From Pseudomonadota bacterium (GTDB lineage: Bacteria; Myxococcota_A; Polyangia; Polyangiales; Sandaracinaceae), in NCBI GenBank assembly GCA_023427125.1, contig JAEZBP010000651.1, positions 1 through 12,814 of the forward strand: 12,814 bases of DNA. The letters run 5' to 3'. Made by a program: the position numbers and the translations under genes. Below, in pieces: positions 1 to 5,840 of this stretch (positions are counted from its first letter, which is position 1; every line of letters begins with the position of its first letter). The notes below the pieces were generated by a model that saw only the letters and a list, made by a program, of their open reading frames with translations, did no database searches and was not told the DNA's origin.

Positions 1-40
1 CCGCGCGCCCCCCCCCCGCCTCTCCCCCCGGGCCCCCCGC
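1..40. other. C-tract cluster at the window edge
   Basis: The + strand has runs of ten (8-17), six (24-29) and six (33-38) cytosines plus shorter runs, so the minus strand has clustered G-runs that could form a G-quadruplex. No coding signal is visible. It lies about 165 nt upstream of the infC start. It could be promoter-distal leader DNA of infC, the end of an upstream unit, or a low-quality contig edge; the sequence alone does not decide. Confidence 0.4.
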
Positions 41-75
41 CGCTGGACCCGTTCGGAGGGCGAGCCTGGGACCTG

Positions 76-134
76 CGCCTCGGCGGCAGTGGAGCTGGCC
101 GCAGTGTGGCCCCCTTGTGGTCTGCGCCGAGGCG
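76..134 (+). promoter_or_regulatory. Long-range inverted repeat in infC leader
   Basis: CGCCTCGGCG at 76-85 is perfectly complementary to CGCCGAGGCG at 125-134, giving a 10-bp GC-rich stem with a 39-nt loop. It lies wholly upstream of infC, in a region without a convincing gene. IF3-L35-L20 operons in several phyla carry leader RNAs that mediate autoregulation by L20 or IF3, so a regulatory leader structure is plausible, but I cannot match it to a named family. A weak sigma-70-like pair (TTGTGG 115-120, CATCAT 138-143, 17-nt spacer) overlaps the 3' arm. If that promoter were real, the transcript would not contain the whole stem. Confidence 0.35.
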
Positions 135-166
135 TTCCATCATCCCGCGGTTCCCGCTCGAAAGGC

Positions 167-184
167 GAAGGGCACGAGCCCTTC
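167..184 (+). promoter_or_regulatory. Hairpin abutting the infC ribosome-binding site
   Basis: GAAGGGC (167-173), tetraloop ACGA (174-177) and GCCCTTC (178-184) form a perfect 7-bp hairpin. It ends four nucleotides before the strong Shine-Dalgarno of infC. There is no T-tract, so it is not an intrinsic terminator. The position suggests an element that tunes initiation at the ATC start codon, possibly for IF3 autoregulation; the regulatory role is inference. Confidence 0.4.
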
Positions 185-188
185 CAGC

Positions 189-194
189 AGGAGG
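189..194 (+). promoter_or_regulatory. Shine-Dalgarno of infC (fixes the ATC start)
   Basis: AGGAGG at 189-194 is a full-strength Shine-Dalgarno, 9 nt before ATC at 204. The infC frame has a TAG at 195-197, so translation must begin after it. This site, together with the absence of any ATG, GTG, TTG or CTG codon in frame before 309, is the main evidence for the unusual start. Confidence 0.75.
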
Positions 195-203
195 TAGAAA
201 GCC

Positions 204-851
204 ATCTCGCGTCCCCGCTTCGATCCGCGTCGCGCCCAGTTCTCGGGCCCCCGCACCAACGATCGCATCCGTGTCCCCGAGGTTCGTGTCATCGGCGCCG
301 AAGGCGAGATGCTCGGCATCATGTCGACGCTCGACGCGAAGAAGCTCGCCCGGGAGAAGCACCTCGACCTCGTCGAAGTCAATCCGAAGGCCACCCCGCC
401 CGTGTGCAAGGTGATGGACTTCGGGAAGTACAAGTACGAGGAGAAGAAGAAAAAGCAGCAGGCCAAGCGCGGCCAGGTCCTCGTCGAGCTCAAGGAGGTC
501 AAGCTCCGTCCGAAGACCGACGAGCACGACCTCGACGTGAAGATCAAGCACGCGCGCCGCTTCCTCGAGGAGGGCAACAAGGTGAAGGTCACGTGCCGCT
601 TCCGCGGTCGCGAGATCACGCACCCCGAGACGGCGGTCCGCCAGCTCGACGAGTTCGCGCGCGCCTGCCTCGATATCGGGATCGTCGAGCAGCCGCCGCG
701 GATGGAGGCGCGCACGATGACCTGCATCATCGCGCCCAAGCAGGAGATCCGCGCCCGCGTCGCGGCCCAGGCCGCCCACGCCGCGCGCGAGGCCATCCGC
801 CCCGCGAAGGCCTCGGCCGCCGCCGAGGAGACCCAGTCCGAGACCGATTGA
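204..851 (+). CDS. infC: Translation initiation factor IF-3, ATC start
   Basis: Encodes IF3, which binds the 30S subunit, prevents premature 50S joining and checks the start codon and initiator tRNA. The product is 215 aa. The N-terminal domain contains TNDRIRVPEVRVIG at about residues 18-31, followed by a Lys-rich linker (KYEEKKKKQQAKR) and a C-terminal domain ending near IIAPKQ. An Ala/Glu-rich tail of about 35 residues follows that E. coli IF3 lacks. The first in-frame ATG (309) would delete about 35 conserved residues. No ATG, GTG, TTG or CTG codon lies between the upstream in-frame TAG (195-197) and 309, while ATC at 204 sits 9 nt after AGGAGG. E. coli infC uses AUU for autocontrol, because IF3 discriminates against it. 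From memory, the Myxococcus IF3 homologue Dsg also starts with AUC and has a C-terminal extension. It is the first gene of infC-rpmI-rplT. Confidence 0.95.
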   Translation: MSRPRFDPRRAQFSGPRTNDRIRVPEVRVIGAEGEMLGIMSTLDAKKLAREKHLDLVEVNPKATPPVCKVMDFGKYKYEEKKKKQQAKRGQVLVELKEVKLRPKTDEHDLDVKIKHARRFLEEGNKVKVTCRFRGREITHPETAVRQLDEFARACLDIGIVEQPPRMEARTMTCIIAPKQEIRARVAAQAAHAAREAIRPAKASAAAEETQSETD

Positions 852-867
852 GGGCCGGAAACGGCCT
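852..867 (+). promoter_or_regulatory. GNRA-loop hairpin after infC stop, in the rpmI leader
   Basis: Directly after the infC TGA, GGCCG (853-857) and CGGCC (862-866) pair around a GAAA tetraloop, with a possible G-T pair at the base. No T-run follows, so it is not a classic terminator. The rest of the 136-nt infC-rpmI gap holds a CCCCGCGCGGGG palindrome (902-913) and otherwise nothing recognisable. In E. coli, L20 represses rpmI-rplT by binding RNA structure in this interval; an analogous role here is possible but unproven. Confidence 0.35.
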
Positions 868-987
868 TGACTCCGTCGAGGGCGCCTCCTAGAACACGCC
901 ACCCCGCGCGGGGCCGCGTGCGCGCTGGCCTTCGTGCTCGCCGGTCCGGGTCTCTCCGAGCCGGTTCTCAAGGGAGCAAGTCGAACG

Positions 988-1191
988 ATGCCGAAGATGA
1001 AGACCCATAGCGGCGCGAAGAAGCGCATGCGGCTCTCGGGCTCGGGCAAGGTCCGCCGTGGCAAGGCGGGCAAGAGCCACATGATGACCGGCAAGAACAA
1101 GCGCCGGCTTCGCCGCCTCCGCAAGAACGACATGGTCCACTCGACGAACGAGAAGAACGCCAAGCGTCTCCTCGGCTGCGGAGGGAGCTGA
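988..1191 (+). CDS. rpmI: 50S ribosomal protein L35 (bL35)
   Basis: Encodes bL35, a small highly basic protein of the large ribosomal subunit. The product is 67 aa and begins MPKMKTHSGAKKR, the diagnostic bL35 start; it continues with GKVRRGKAGKSHMMTGKNKRR and ends NAKRLLGCGGS, close to the usual length of about 65 aa. ATG 988 is chosen because the family sequence begins exactly there; an upstream in-frame start at 934 would add 18 unrelated residues. A GGGAG element (972-976) lies 11 nt upstream. It follows infC by 136 nt and precedes rplT by 3 nt, the standard infC-rpmI-rplT order. Confidence 0.96.
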   Translation: MPKMKTHSGAKKRMRLSGSGKVRRGKAGKSHMMTGKNKRRLRRLRKNDMVHSTNEKNAKRLLGCGGS

Positions 1192-1194
1192 GCC

Positions 1195-1539
1195 ATGCCC
1201 CGCGCAAAACGTGGATTCAAGGCGCGCCGCCGCCGCAACCGAGCGCTCAAGCACGCGAAGGGCTACTACGCCGCGCGCAGCCGTATCTACACCGACGCCG
1301 TCGAGCAGGTGCGCCACGCCTGGCGCGACGCGTGGCGCCACCGCCGCGCGAAGAAGCGTGACTTCCGCAAGCTGTGGATCATCCGCATCAACGCGGCCTC
1401 GCGGGATCTCGGGCTGAGCTACAGCAAGCTGATGCACCGCCTGCGGGTCGCGGAGATCGGGCTCGACCGCAAGGTCCTCGCCGATCTGGCGCTCAAGGAT
1501 CCGGGCGGCTTCAAGGCCGTGGTCGACGCGGCCGGCTGA
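1195..1539 (+). CDS. rplT: 50S ribosomal protein L20 (bL20)
   Basis: Encodes bL20, an early 23S rRNA-binding assembly protein that in many bacteria also represses its own operon. The product is 114 aa (family about 117). It starts MPRAKRGFKARRRRNR and has a long basic N-terminal arm followed by the globular C-terminal domain with LWIIRINAASRDLGLSYSKL at about residues 60-79. A GGAGGG motif inside the end of rpmI serves as Shine-Dalgarno, and only 3 nt separate the genes, so they are probably translationally coupled. The stop is followed after about 30 nt by a strong intrinsic terminator-like hairpin. Confidence 0.97.
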   Translation: MPRAKRGFKARRRRNRALKHAKGYYAARSRIYTDAVEQVRHAWRDAWRHRRAKKRDFRKLWIIRINAASRDLGLSYSKLMHRLRVAEIGLDRKVLADLALKDPGGFKAVVDAAG

Positions 1540-1570
1540 GCACGCCTCTTCTTCCCTCGATGTGAGAGCT

Positions 1571-1611
1571 GATGCCCGCCGCGGCCGGACCGTGGCGGGC
1601 ATCTTTCGTTT
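1571..1611 (+). terminator. Intrinsic terminator or attenuator between rplT and pheS
   Basis: GATGCCCGCC (1571-1580) pairs perfectly with GGCGGGCATC (1594-1603). The stem extends inwards by four pairs (one G-T wobble) to a CCGGA loop. It is followed at once by TTTCGTTT (1604-1611), the classic intrinsic-terminator layout. The structure ends only 17 nt before the pheS ATG, leaving no room for a promoter after it. It therefore either terminates infC-rpmI-rplT while pheST is read from an upstream promoter, or acts as an attenuator of pheST. Confidence 0.8.
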
Positions 1612-1628
1612 GGGTTCTCGGAGACGAC

Positions 1629-2774
1629 ATGACGGACATCGACGCGGACGCCGAGCTCGAGGGAGCCATCGCCGAGGCGGAGCAAGCCTCTCGGGGTCTC
1701 TTCGATCGCGTGCTGGAGGTTGAGCTCACCGATGGAGCGTCGCTCGCGGCGCGCCTCGCCGCGCGCCCGGCGGACGCCCGCAGCATCGAGGCCGAGCTGC
1801 GGCGCAAGAACGCCCAGCTCGTCGGCCCGAGCGGCCTGTTGACCGAGAAGCTGCGGCTCATCCCCAAGGTGTCGAAGGACCGGCGCCGCGAGCTCGGCCA
1901 GCGCGCCAACGCGGTGAAGCAGGCGATCGAGGCGGGGCTCGAGGATGCCCTCGCGCTGCTCGCGCGCGCCGAGCGCGAGGCCGAGCTGACCGGACCCGCC
2001 ATCGACCCCACGCTGCCGGGGCGCGGGGTGCGCCGGGGCCGCCTCCACCCGCTCACCCGCACGATGCACGAGGTGCTCGACGTCTTCGTCGCGCTCGGCT
2101 TCGACGTCGAGGAGGCGCCCGAGATCGATCTCGCTGCGCACAACTTCGACATGCTCGGCTTCCCGCCCGATCACCCGGCGACGGACATGCAGGACAGCTT
2201 CTTCGTCCGGCGTGATCCCGACGTCGTCCTGCGCACGCACACGACGACCATCCAGGTCCACCAGATGCGCACCCGCAAGCCGCCTCTCGCGGTGGTCTGC
2301 CCGGGCGCGGTCTACCGGCGCGACGACGACGCGACGCACTCGCCGATGTTCGCGTAGATCGACGGCTTCGCGGTCGACGAGGGGCTCACCCTCGCGCACC
2401 TGAAGGGCGTGCTCACCGCCTTCATCCAGCGGCTCTTCGGCGACGAGGTGCCCACGCGCCTTCGCCCGAGCTACTTCCCCTTCGTCGAGCCCGGCGCGGA
2501 GCTCGACATGGGCTGCGTGTTCTGCAAGCCGTGGCAGCCCGGCAACGAGGAGAAGACCCGCGCCTGCCGCGTGTGCAAGAGCACCGGATGGATGGAGATC
2601 CTCGGCTGCGGGATGATCCACCCGGTCGTCTTCGAGCGCTGCGGCGTCGACGCGAGCCGCTACACCGGCTTCGCGTTCGGCATGGGCATCGACCGGATCT
2701 CGATGCTGCGCCACGGCATCGGGAACATCCGGCTGATCTACGAGAACGACGCGCGCTTCCTGGGCTCGCTCTGA
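1629..2774 (+). CDS. pheS: Phenylalanyl-tRNA synthetase alpha subunit, interrupted by in-frame TAG
   Basis: Encodes the catalytic alpha subunit of the alpha2-beta2 enzyme that charges tRNA-Phe. An N-terminal helical arm (about residues 1-100) is followed by the class II core with motif 2 (YRRDDDATHSPMF, ending at residue 241) and motif 3 (GFAFGMGIDRISMLRHGIGN near the C-terminus). Codon 243 (2355-2357) is TAG. Relatives have Gln here (MFHQ-[VIM]-[ED]-G), so one C-to-T change from CAG explains it. The frame continues intact for 138 codons to TGA 2772-2774, giving 381 codons. CxxC-x13-CxxC (residues 296-316) forms a Cys4 insert before GWMEILGCGMIHP, as in many bacterial PheS. ATG 1629 is preferred: GGAG lies 5 nt upstream, and the in-frame ATG 1572 lies inside the terminator stem. 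Because pheS is essential, a sequence error or unresolved variant is likelier than gene loss, so it is listed as a gene. As printed, it makes a 242-aa truncated product. Confidence 0.9.
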
Positions 2775-2807
2775 GCGCTGTGAGAACGACAGGGTGAGAT
2801 CGAGACG

Positions 2808-5303
2808 ATGAAGGCTTCGTATCGCTGGTTGACCGAGCTCTCCGGGGTGGACGCGCCGCCCGCCGACGTCGCCGAGCGCCTCACGCGCGCCGGCCTCGAG
2901 GTGGAGGAGGTGACCCGCTTCGGGCAGGGGCTCGAGCGCGTGGTGGTCGCCGAGGTGCGCGCGGTAGAGCGCGTGCCCGACAAGGACAAGCTCAGCTTGG
3001 TCACCGTCTTCGACGGCGCGAGCGAGCGCAAGGTGATCTGCGGCGCGCCGAACGTGCCCGGGCCGGGAGGGCGGGTCGCGCTGGCCTTGCCGGGCGCGGT
3101 GCTCCCGGGAGGGATGGAGATCAAGGAGCGCGCCGTCGGCGGCGTGAGCTCGGCGGGCATGCTGTGCAGCGAGCGTGAGCTCGCGATCGGCTCGGCCGAG
3201 TCGGGCATCCTGGTGCTCGGCGGCGCCGACCGAGGCCGGCCTGGCCACTCTCTCGTCGAGGCGCTCGAGCTCGAGGACTCGGTCTTCGACATCAGCCTCA
3301 CGCCCAACCGGCCCGACTGCCTCGGTCACGTGGGCCTCGCGCGCGAGGTCGCCATCGCGTTCGGCGTGGGCTTCCCCATGCCGAGCCCCGGCGTCCCGTC
3401 GCGGGTCTTGTCGCGCGCCGAGGGCGAGACGCCGCCCGACTGCTTCGCGCTCGTCGACGGCGCGCCGGTCGACACGCTGACCCTCGTCGATCCCACCCCG
3501 GGCGTGCCGAGCCGCGTCCCGATCCGCATCGACGCGCCCGATCGCTGCCCGCGCTACGCCGGTGGCGTGCTGCACGGCGTGAAGGTGGGCCCCTCGCCCT
3601 TCTGGCTGCGCTATCGGCTGCACGTCCTCGGCGTCCGCTCGATCGACTCCGTCGTCGACGCGACGAACCTCGTCCTCTACGAGCTCGGCCACCCGATCCA
3701 CGCCTTCGATCTCGCGCGCCTGCGCGGGCCGGAGATCGTCGTGCGCCAGGCCCGAGAGGGCGAGCGGATGCACACGCTCGACGGACAAGAGCGCACGCTC
3801 AGCGCCGACGATCTGCTGATCTGTGACGGGGGAGGCCCGGTCGCGATCGCCGGCGTCATGGGCGGGCAGGACAGCGAGATCCGCGGCGACACCACCTCGG
3901 TGCTGATCGAGGTCGCGTACTTCGATCCGCGCTCGGTGCGGCGCACCAGCCGCCGCCTCGGACTCCACACCGACTCGAGCCACCGCTTCGAGCGCGGGGT
4001 GGATCCGAACGGCGTCGAGTGGGCGATGCGCCGCGCGACCTCCCTCATCGCCTCGCTCGCCGGCGGCGCGGCGGCGCCGGTCGCGCGCGACGTGTACCCG
4101 AAGCGCATCGAGCCGACCCGCATCGAGCTCTCGCCCCCGCACGTGGCGCGCCTGCTCGGCGTCGCGATCCCGGAGGGCCAGGTGCGCTCGGCGCTCGAGG
4201 CGATCGGCTGCACGATCGCGCCGGCGGAGGAGACGGGCTGGCGGGTGTCGGCGCCGACGTGGCGGCCGGATCTCGGGCGTCCTGAGGATCTGATCGAGGA
4301 GGTCGCGCGCATCGCGGGCTACGACGCGATCCCGAGCGCGCTGCCCCGCTTGCTGCCTTCGGGGCGCGGCGTGGCGAGGCGGCCGAAGCTCGCGCGGCGC
4401 CTGCGTGAGGCCGCAGCCGATCTCGGCCTGCTCGAGGCGATCAACTTCGCGTTCGTCGCGCCGGCCGATCTCGAGCGCGCGCGGGTGAGCACCGACGCCA
4501 TCCCGCTCGTCAACCCGCTCTCCGAGGAGCGCGCGGTGATGCGCACCTCGCTCCTGCCGGGCCTCCTCGAGGCCGTGGCGCGGGCCCGCCGGCACCAGGC
4601 GCGCACCGTCGCGCTCTTCGAGGTCGCGCGCACCTACCGGCGCGTGCCGGGCGCGGCGCTCCCCGAGGAGCCGCTCGAGCTCGCGGTCATCCTCGCCGGC
4701 CCTCGCGCCGAGCAGATCGGGGAGGCGGGCGAGCACGACTTCTACGACGGTAAGGGGATCCTCGAGTCGATCGTGCAGGGCGCGCTCGGCGTGGCCATCG
4801 AGTGCGCGCTCGACGACGCGGCCGCGCCCTACCTCCACCCCCGCCGCGCGGCGCGGGTGCGGGTGCTCGGGCAGGACGCCGGCGTGGTGGGCGAGCTCCA
4901 CCCGGACGTCGCCGATGCGGCCGAGCTCGACACGCGCGTCGTCTACGGCGCGCTCTCGGTCGACGCGCTCCTCGCGGCGACGCGGGATCGCGGCCTGCCT
5001 CAGGCGGCGCCGCTCCCGCGCTTCCCGGCGGTCTCGCGCGATCTGGCCATCGTGGTCCCAGACGACGTGCTCGCCGCGCACGCGGCGGGTGTCCTGCGCG
5101 AGGCGGCGGGCGAGCTCGCCGAGGCGGTCGAGCTCTTCGACGTGTACCGCGGTGCCGGCATCTCCGAGGGCCACAAGAGCCTCGCCTTCCGCATCGTGTA
5201 CCGCGACCCCGACGCGACCCTCACCGACAAGCGCGTGGATAAGGCGCACGGGGCCGTCCTGAGCGCGGCGCGAGCGCGCCTCGGCGCCTCGGTTCGCGAG
5301 TAG
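2808..5303 (+). CDS. pheT: Phenylalanyl-tRNA synthetase beta subunit
   Basis: Encodes the beta subunit, which supports tRNA-Phe binding and edits mischarged Tyr-tRNA-Phe. The product is 831 aa, full length for the family. Domains in order: an OB-fold tRNA-binding domain (about 40-150, with RVPDKDKLSLVTV and CGAPNV); a B3/B4 editing domain (about 240-400, with VVDATNLVLYELGHPIHAFD); a B5 domain (about 430-505, with WRPDLGRPEDLIEEVARIAGYD); a class II-like core; and a C-terminal anticodon-binding FDX-ACB domain (about 735-830, starting LPRFPAVSRDLA). It starts 33 nt after pheS with only a weak AGGG-type Shine-Dalgarno and should be co-transcribed with it. It is uninterrupted, unlike pheS, which argues that the locus is under selection. 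Confidence 0.97.
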   Translation: MKASYRWLTELSGVDAPPADVAERLTRAGLEVEEVTRFGQGLERVVVAEVRAVERVPDKDKLSLVTVFDGASERKVICGAPNVPGPGGRVALALPGAVLPGGMEIKERAVGGVSSAGMLCSERELAIGSAESGILVLGGADRGRPGHSLVEALELEDSVFDISLTPNRPDCLGHVGLAREVAIAFGVGFPMPSPGVPSRVLSRAEGETPPDCFALVDGAPVDTLTLVDPTPGVPSRVPIRIDAPDRCPRYAGGVLHGVKVGPSPFWLRYRLHVLGVRSIDSVVDATNLVLYELGHPIHAFDLARLRGPEIVVRQAREGERMHTLDGQERTLSADDLLICDGGGPVAIAGVMGGQDSEIRGDTTSVLIEVAYFDPRSVRRTSRRLGLHTDSSHRFERGVDPNGVEWAMRRATSLIASLAGGAAAPVARDVYPKRIEPTRIELSPPHVARLLGVAIPEGQVRSALEAIGCTIAPAEETGWRVSAPTWRPDLGRPEDLIEEVARIAGYDAIPSALPRLLPSGRGVARRPKLARRLREAAADLGLLEAINFAFVAPADLERARVSTDAIPLVNPLSEERAVMRTSLLPGLLEAVARARRHQARTVALFEVARTYRRVPGAALPEEPLELAVILAGPRAEQIGEAGEHDFYDGKGILESIVQGALGVAIECALDDAAAPYLHPRRAARVRVLGQDAGVVGELHPDVADAAELDTRVVYGALSVDALLAATRDRGLPQAAPLPRFPAVSRDLAIVVPDDVLAAHAAGVLREAAGELAEAVELFDVYRGAGISEGHKSLAFRIVYRDPDATLTDKRVDKAHGAVLSAARARLGASVRE

Positions 5304-5324
5304 GCGCGCGATAGCAGGGGCTCG

Positions 5325-5342
5325 AAGGGCCCGCAGGCCCTT
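5325..5342 (+). terminator. Hairpin after pheT (weak terminator candidate)
   Basis: AAGGGCC (5325-5331), loop CGCA (5332-5335) and GGCCCTT (5336-5342) form a perfect 7-bp stem 21 nt after the pheT stop. No immediate T-tract follows (the nearest is CTTTTG near 5355), so termination efficiency is doubtful. The 3' arm overlaps the first bases of the predicted -35 element for ihfA. Confidence 0.4.
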
Positions 5343-5370
5343 GAAATCCCTCATCTTTTGTGGTTACGAT
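5341..5370 (+). promoter_or_regulatory. Sigma-70-like promoter for ihfA
   Basis: TTGAAA (5341-5346, five of six matches to TTGACA) and TACGAT (5365-5370, four of six to TATAAT) are separated by 18 nt. This is one of the more AT-rich patches in the window. Transcription would begin near 5377, leaving a short leader containing only the Shine-Dalgarno at 5381-5388 before ATG 5390. This would let ihfA be expressed apart from pheST. Confidence 0.5.
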
Positions 5371-5389
5371 GCCCTCTCCTGGAGGGAGC

Positions 5390-5785
5390 ATGACGAAGGC
5401 GGAGATCGTCGACAGCGTCTACGAGAAGATCGGGGGCTTCTCGAAGAAGGAGGCCGCCGAGGTCGTGGAGGCGGTCTTCGAGATGATGAAGAACGCCATC
5501 GTCGAGGAGGCCGACCGCATCGAGCAGGTCGAGCCTGACGACGACGAGTACTCGAAGGCCACCGCGATCAAGATCTCGGGCTTCGGCAACTTCGTCGTGC
5601 GCGCCAAGCCGCAGCGCACCGGGCGCAACCCGCAGACCGGCGAGCCGATCCCGATCAGCGCACGCCGCGTGCTCACCTTCAAGCCGAGCCAGGTGCTGAA
5701 GACGATCCTCAACCCGCACAAGCAGCCGGTGCGGCCGGCGCGGGCCAGCGCGCGCGCCGGCGGGCGCGACGCCGACGCGGGCTGA
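5390..5785 (+). CDS. ihfA: Integration host factor alpha-like DNA-bending protein
   Basis: HU/IHF family, 131 aa. IHF bends DNA sharply at specific sites as a heterodimer and shapes the nucleoid. The N-terminal helices (MTKAEIVDSVYEKIGGFSKKEA) are followed by the beta-saddle GFGNF (64-68) and the DNA-intercalating arm GRNPQTGEPIPISARRVLTF with Pro at 81. Compared with E. coli IHF alpha (about 99 aa), there is an acidic insert of about 16 residues between helix 2 and the beta-sheet (around 42-57, including EPDDDEY) and a basic Ala/Arg tail after 108. ATG 5390 is chosen for the family start and the GGAGGGAG Shine-Dalgarno at 5381-5388; earlier in-frame ATGs at 5360 and 5369 lack both. Its position after pheT matches E. 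coli ihfA. It could equally be called a generic HU/IHF protein. Confidence 0.9.
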   Translation: MTKAEIVDSVYEKIGGFSKKEAAEVVEAVFEMMKNAIVEEADRIEQVEPDDDEYSKATAIKISGFGNFVVRAKPQRTGRNPQTGEPIPISARRVLTFKPSQVLKTILNPHKQPVRPARASARAGGRDADAG

Positions 5786-5800
5786 CCCCGTGGGATCGGG

Positions 5801-5828
5801 TTGACGTCGCGGGCGGGGCAGGGATCCT
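5801..5828 (+). promoter_or_regulatory. Possible promoter for the MerR-type gene
   Basis: TTGACG (5801-5806, five of six) and GATCCT (5823-5828, weak -10) are 16 nt apart in the 55-nt gap after ihfA. Transcription would start only a few bases before ATG 5841, which fits the lack of a well-placed Shine-Dalgarno and suggests a nearly leaderless mRNA. The -10 match is poor. Confidence 0.3.
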
Positions 5829-5840
5829 ACCCGGCCGCTC

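Noticed and set aside
89..892. A 267-codon + strand frame covering the infC region
   Set aside because: It is out of frame with IF3, is Arg/Pro/Gly-rich with no domain, and IF3 evidence in the other frame is decisive.
1540..1572. Tandem Phe codons (TTC TTC) after the rplT stop as a pheST leader peptide
   Set aside because: They lie in the rplT frame after its stop and no start codon precedes them in that frame, so they would not be translated as a leader peptide.
2355..2357. Genome-wide reassignment of TAG
   Set aside because: pheT, eno and the monooxygenase gene all end at TAG exactly at their expected C-termini.
1419..5354. A 1311-codon open frame on the minus strand across rplT-pheS-pheT
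   Set aside because: It is antisense to genes with clear family motifs and has the Arg/Asp/Ala/His-rich low-complexity composition typical of complementary frames in high-GC DNA; no recognisable domain.
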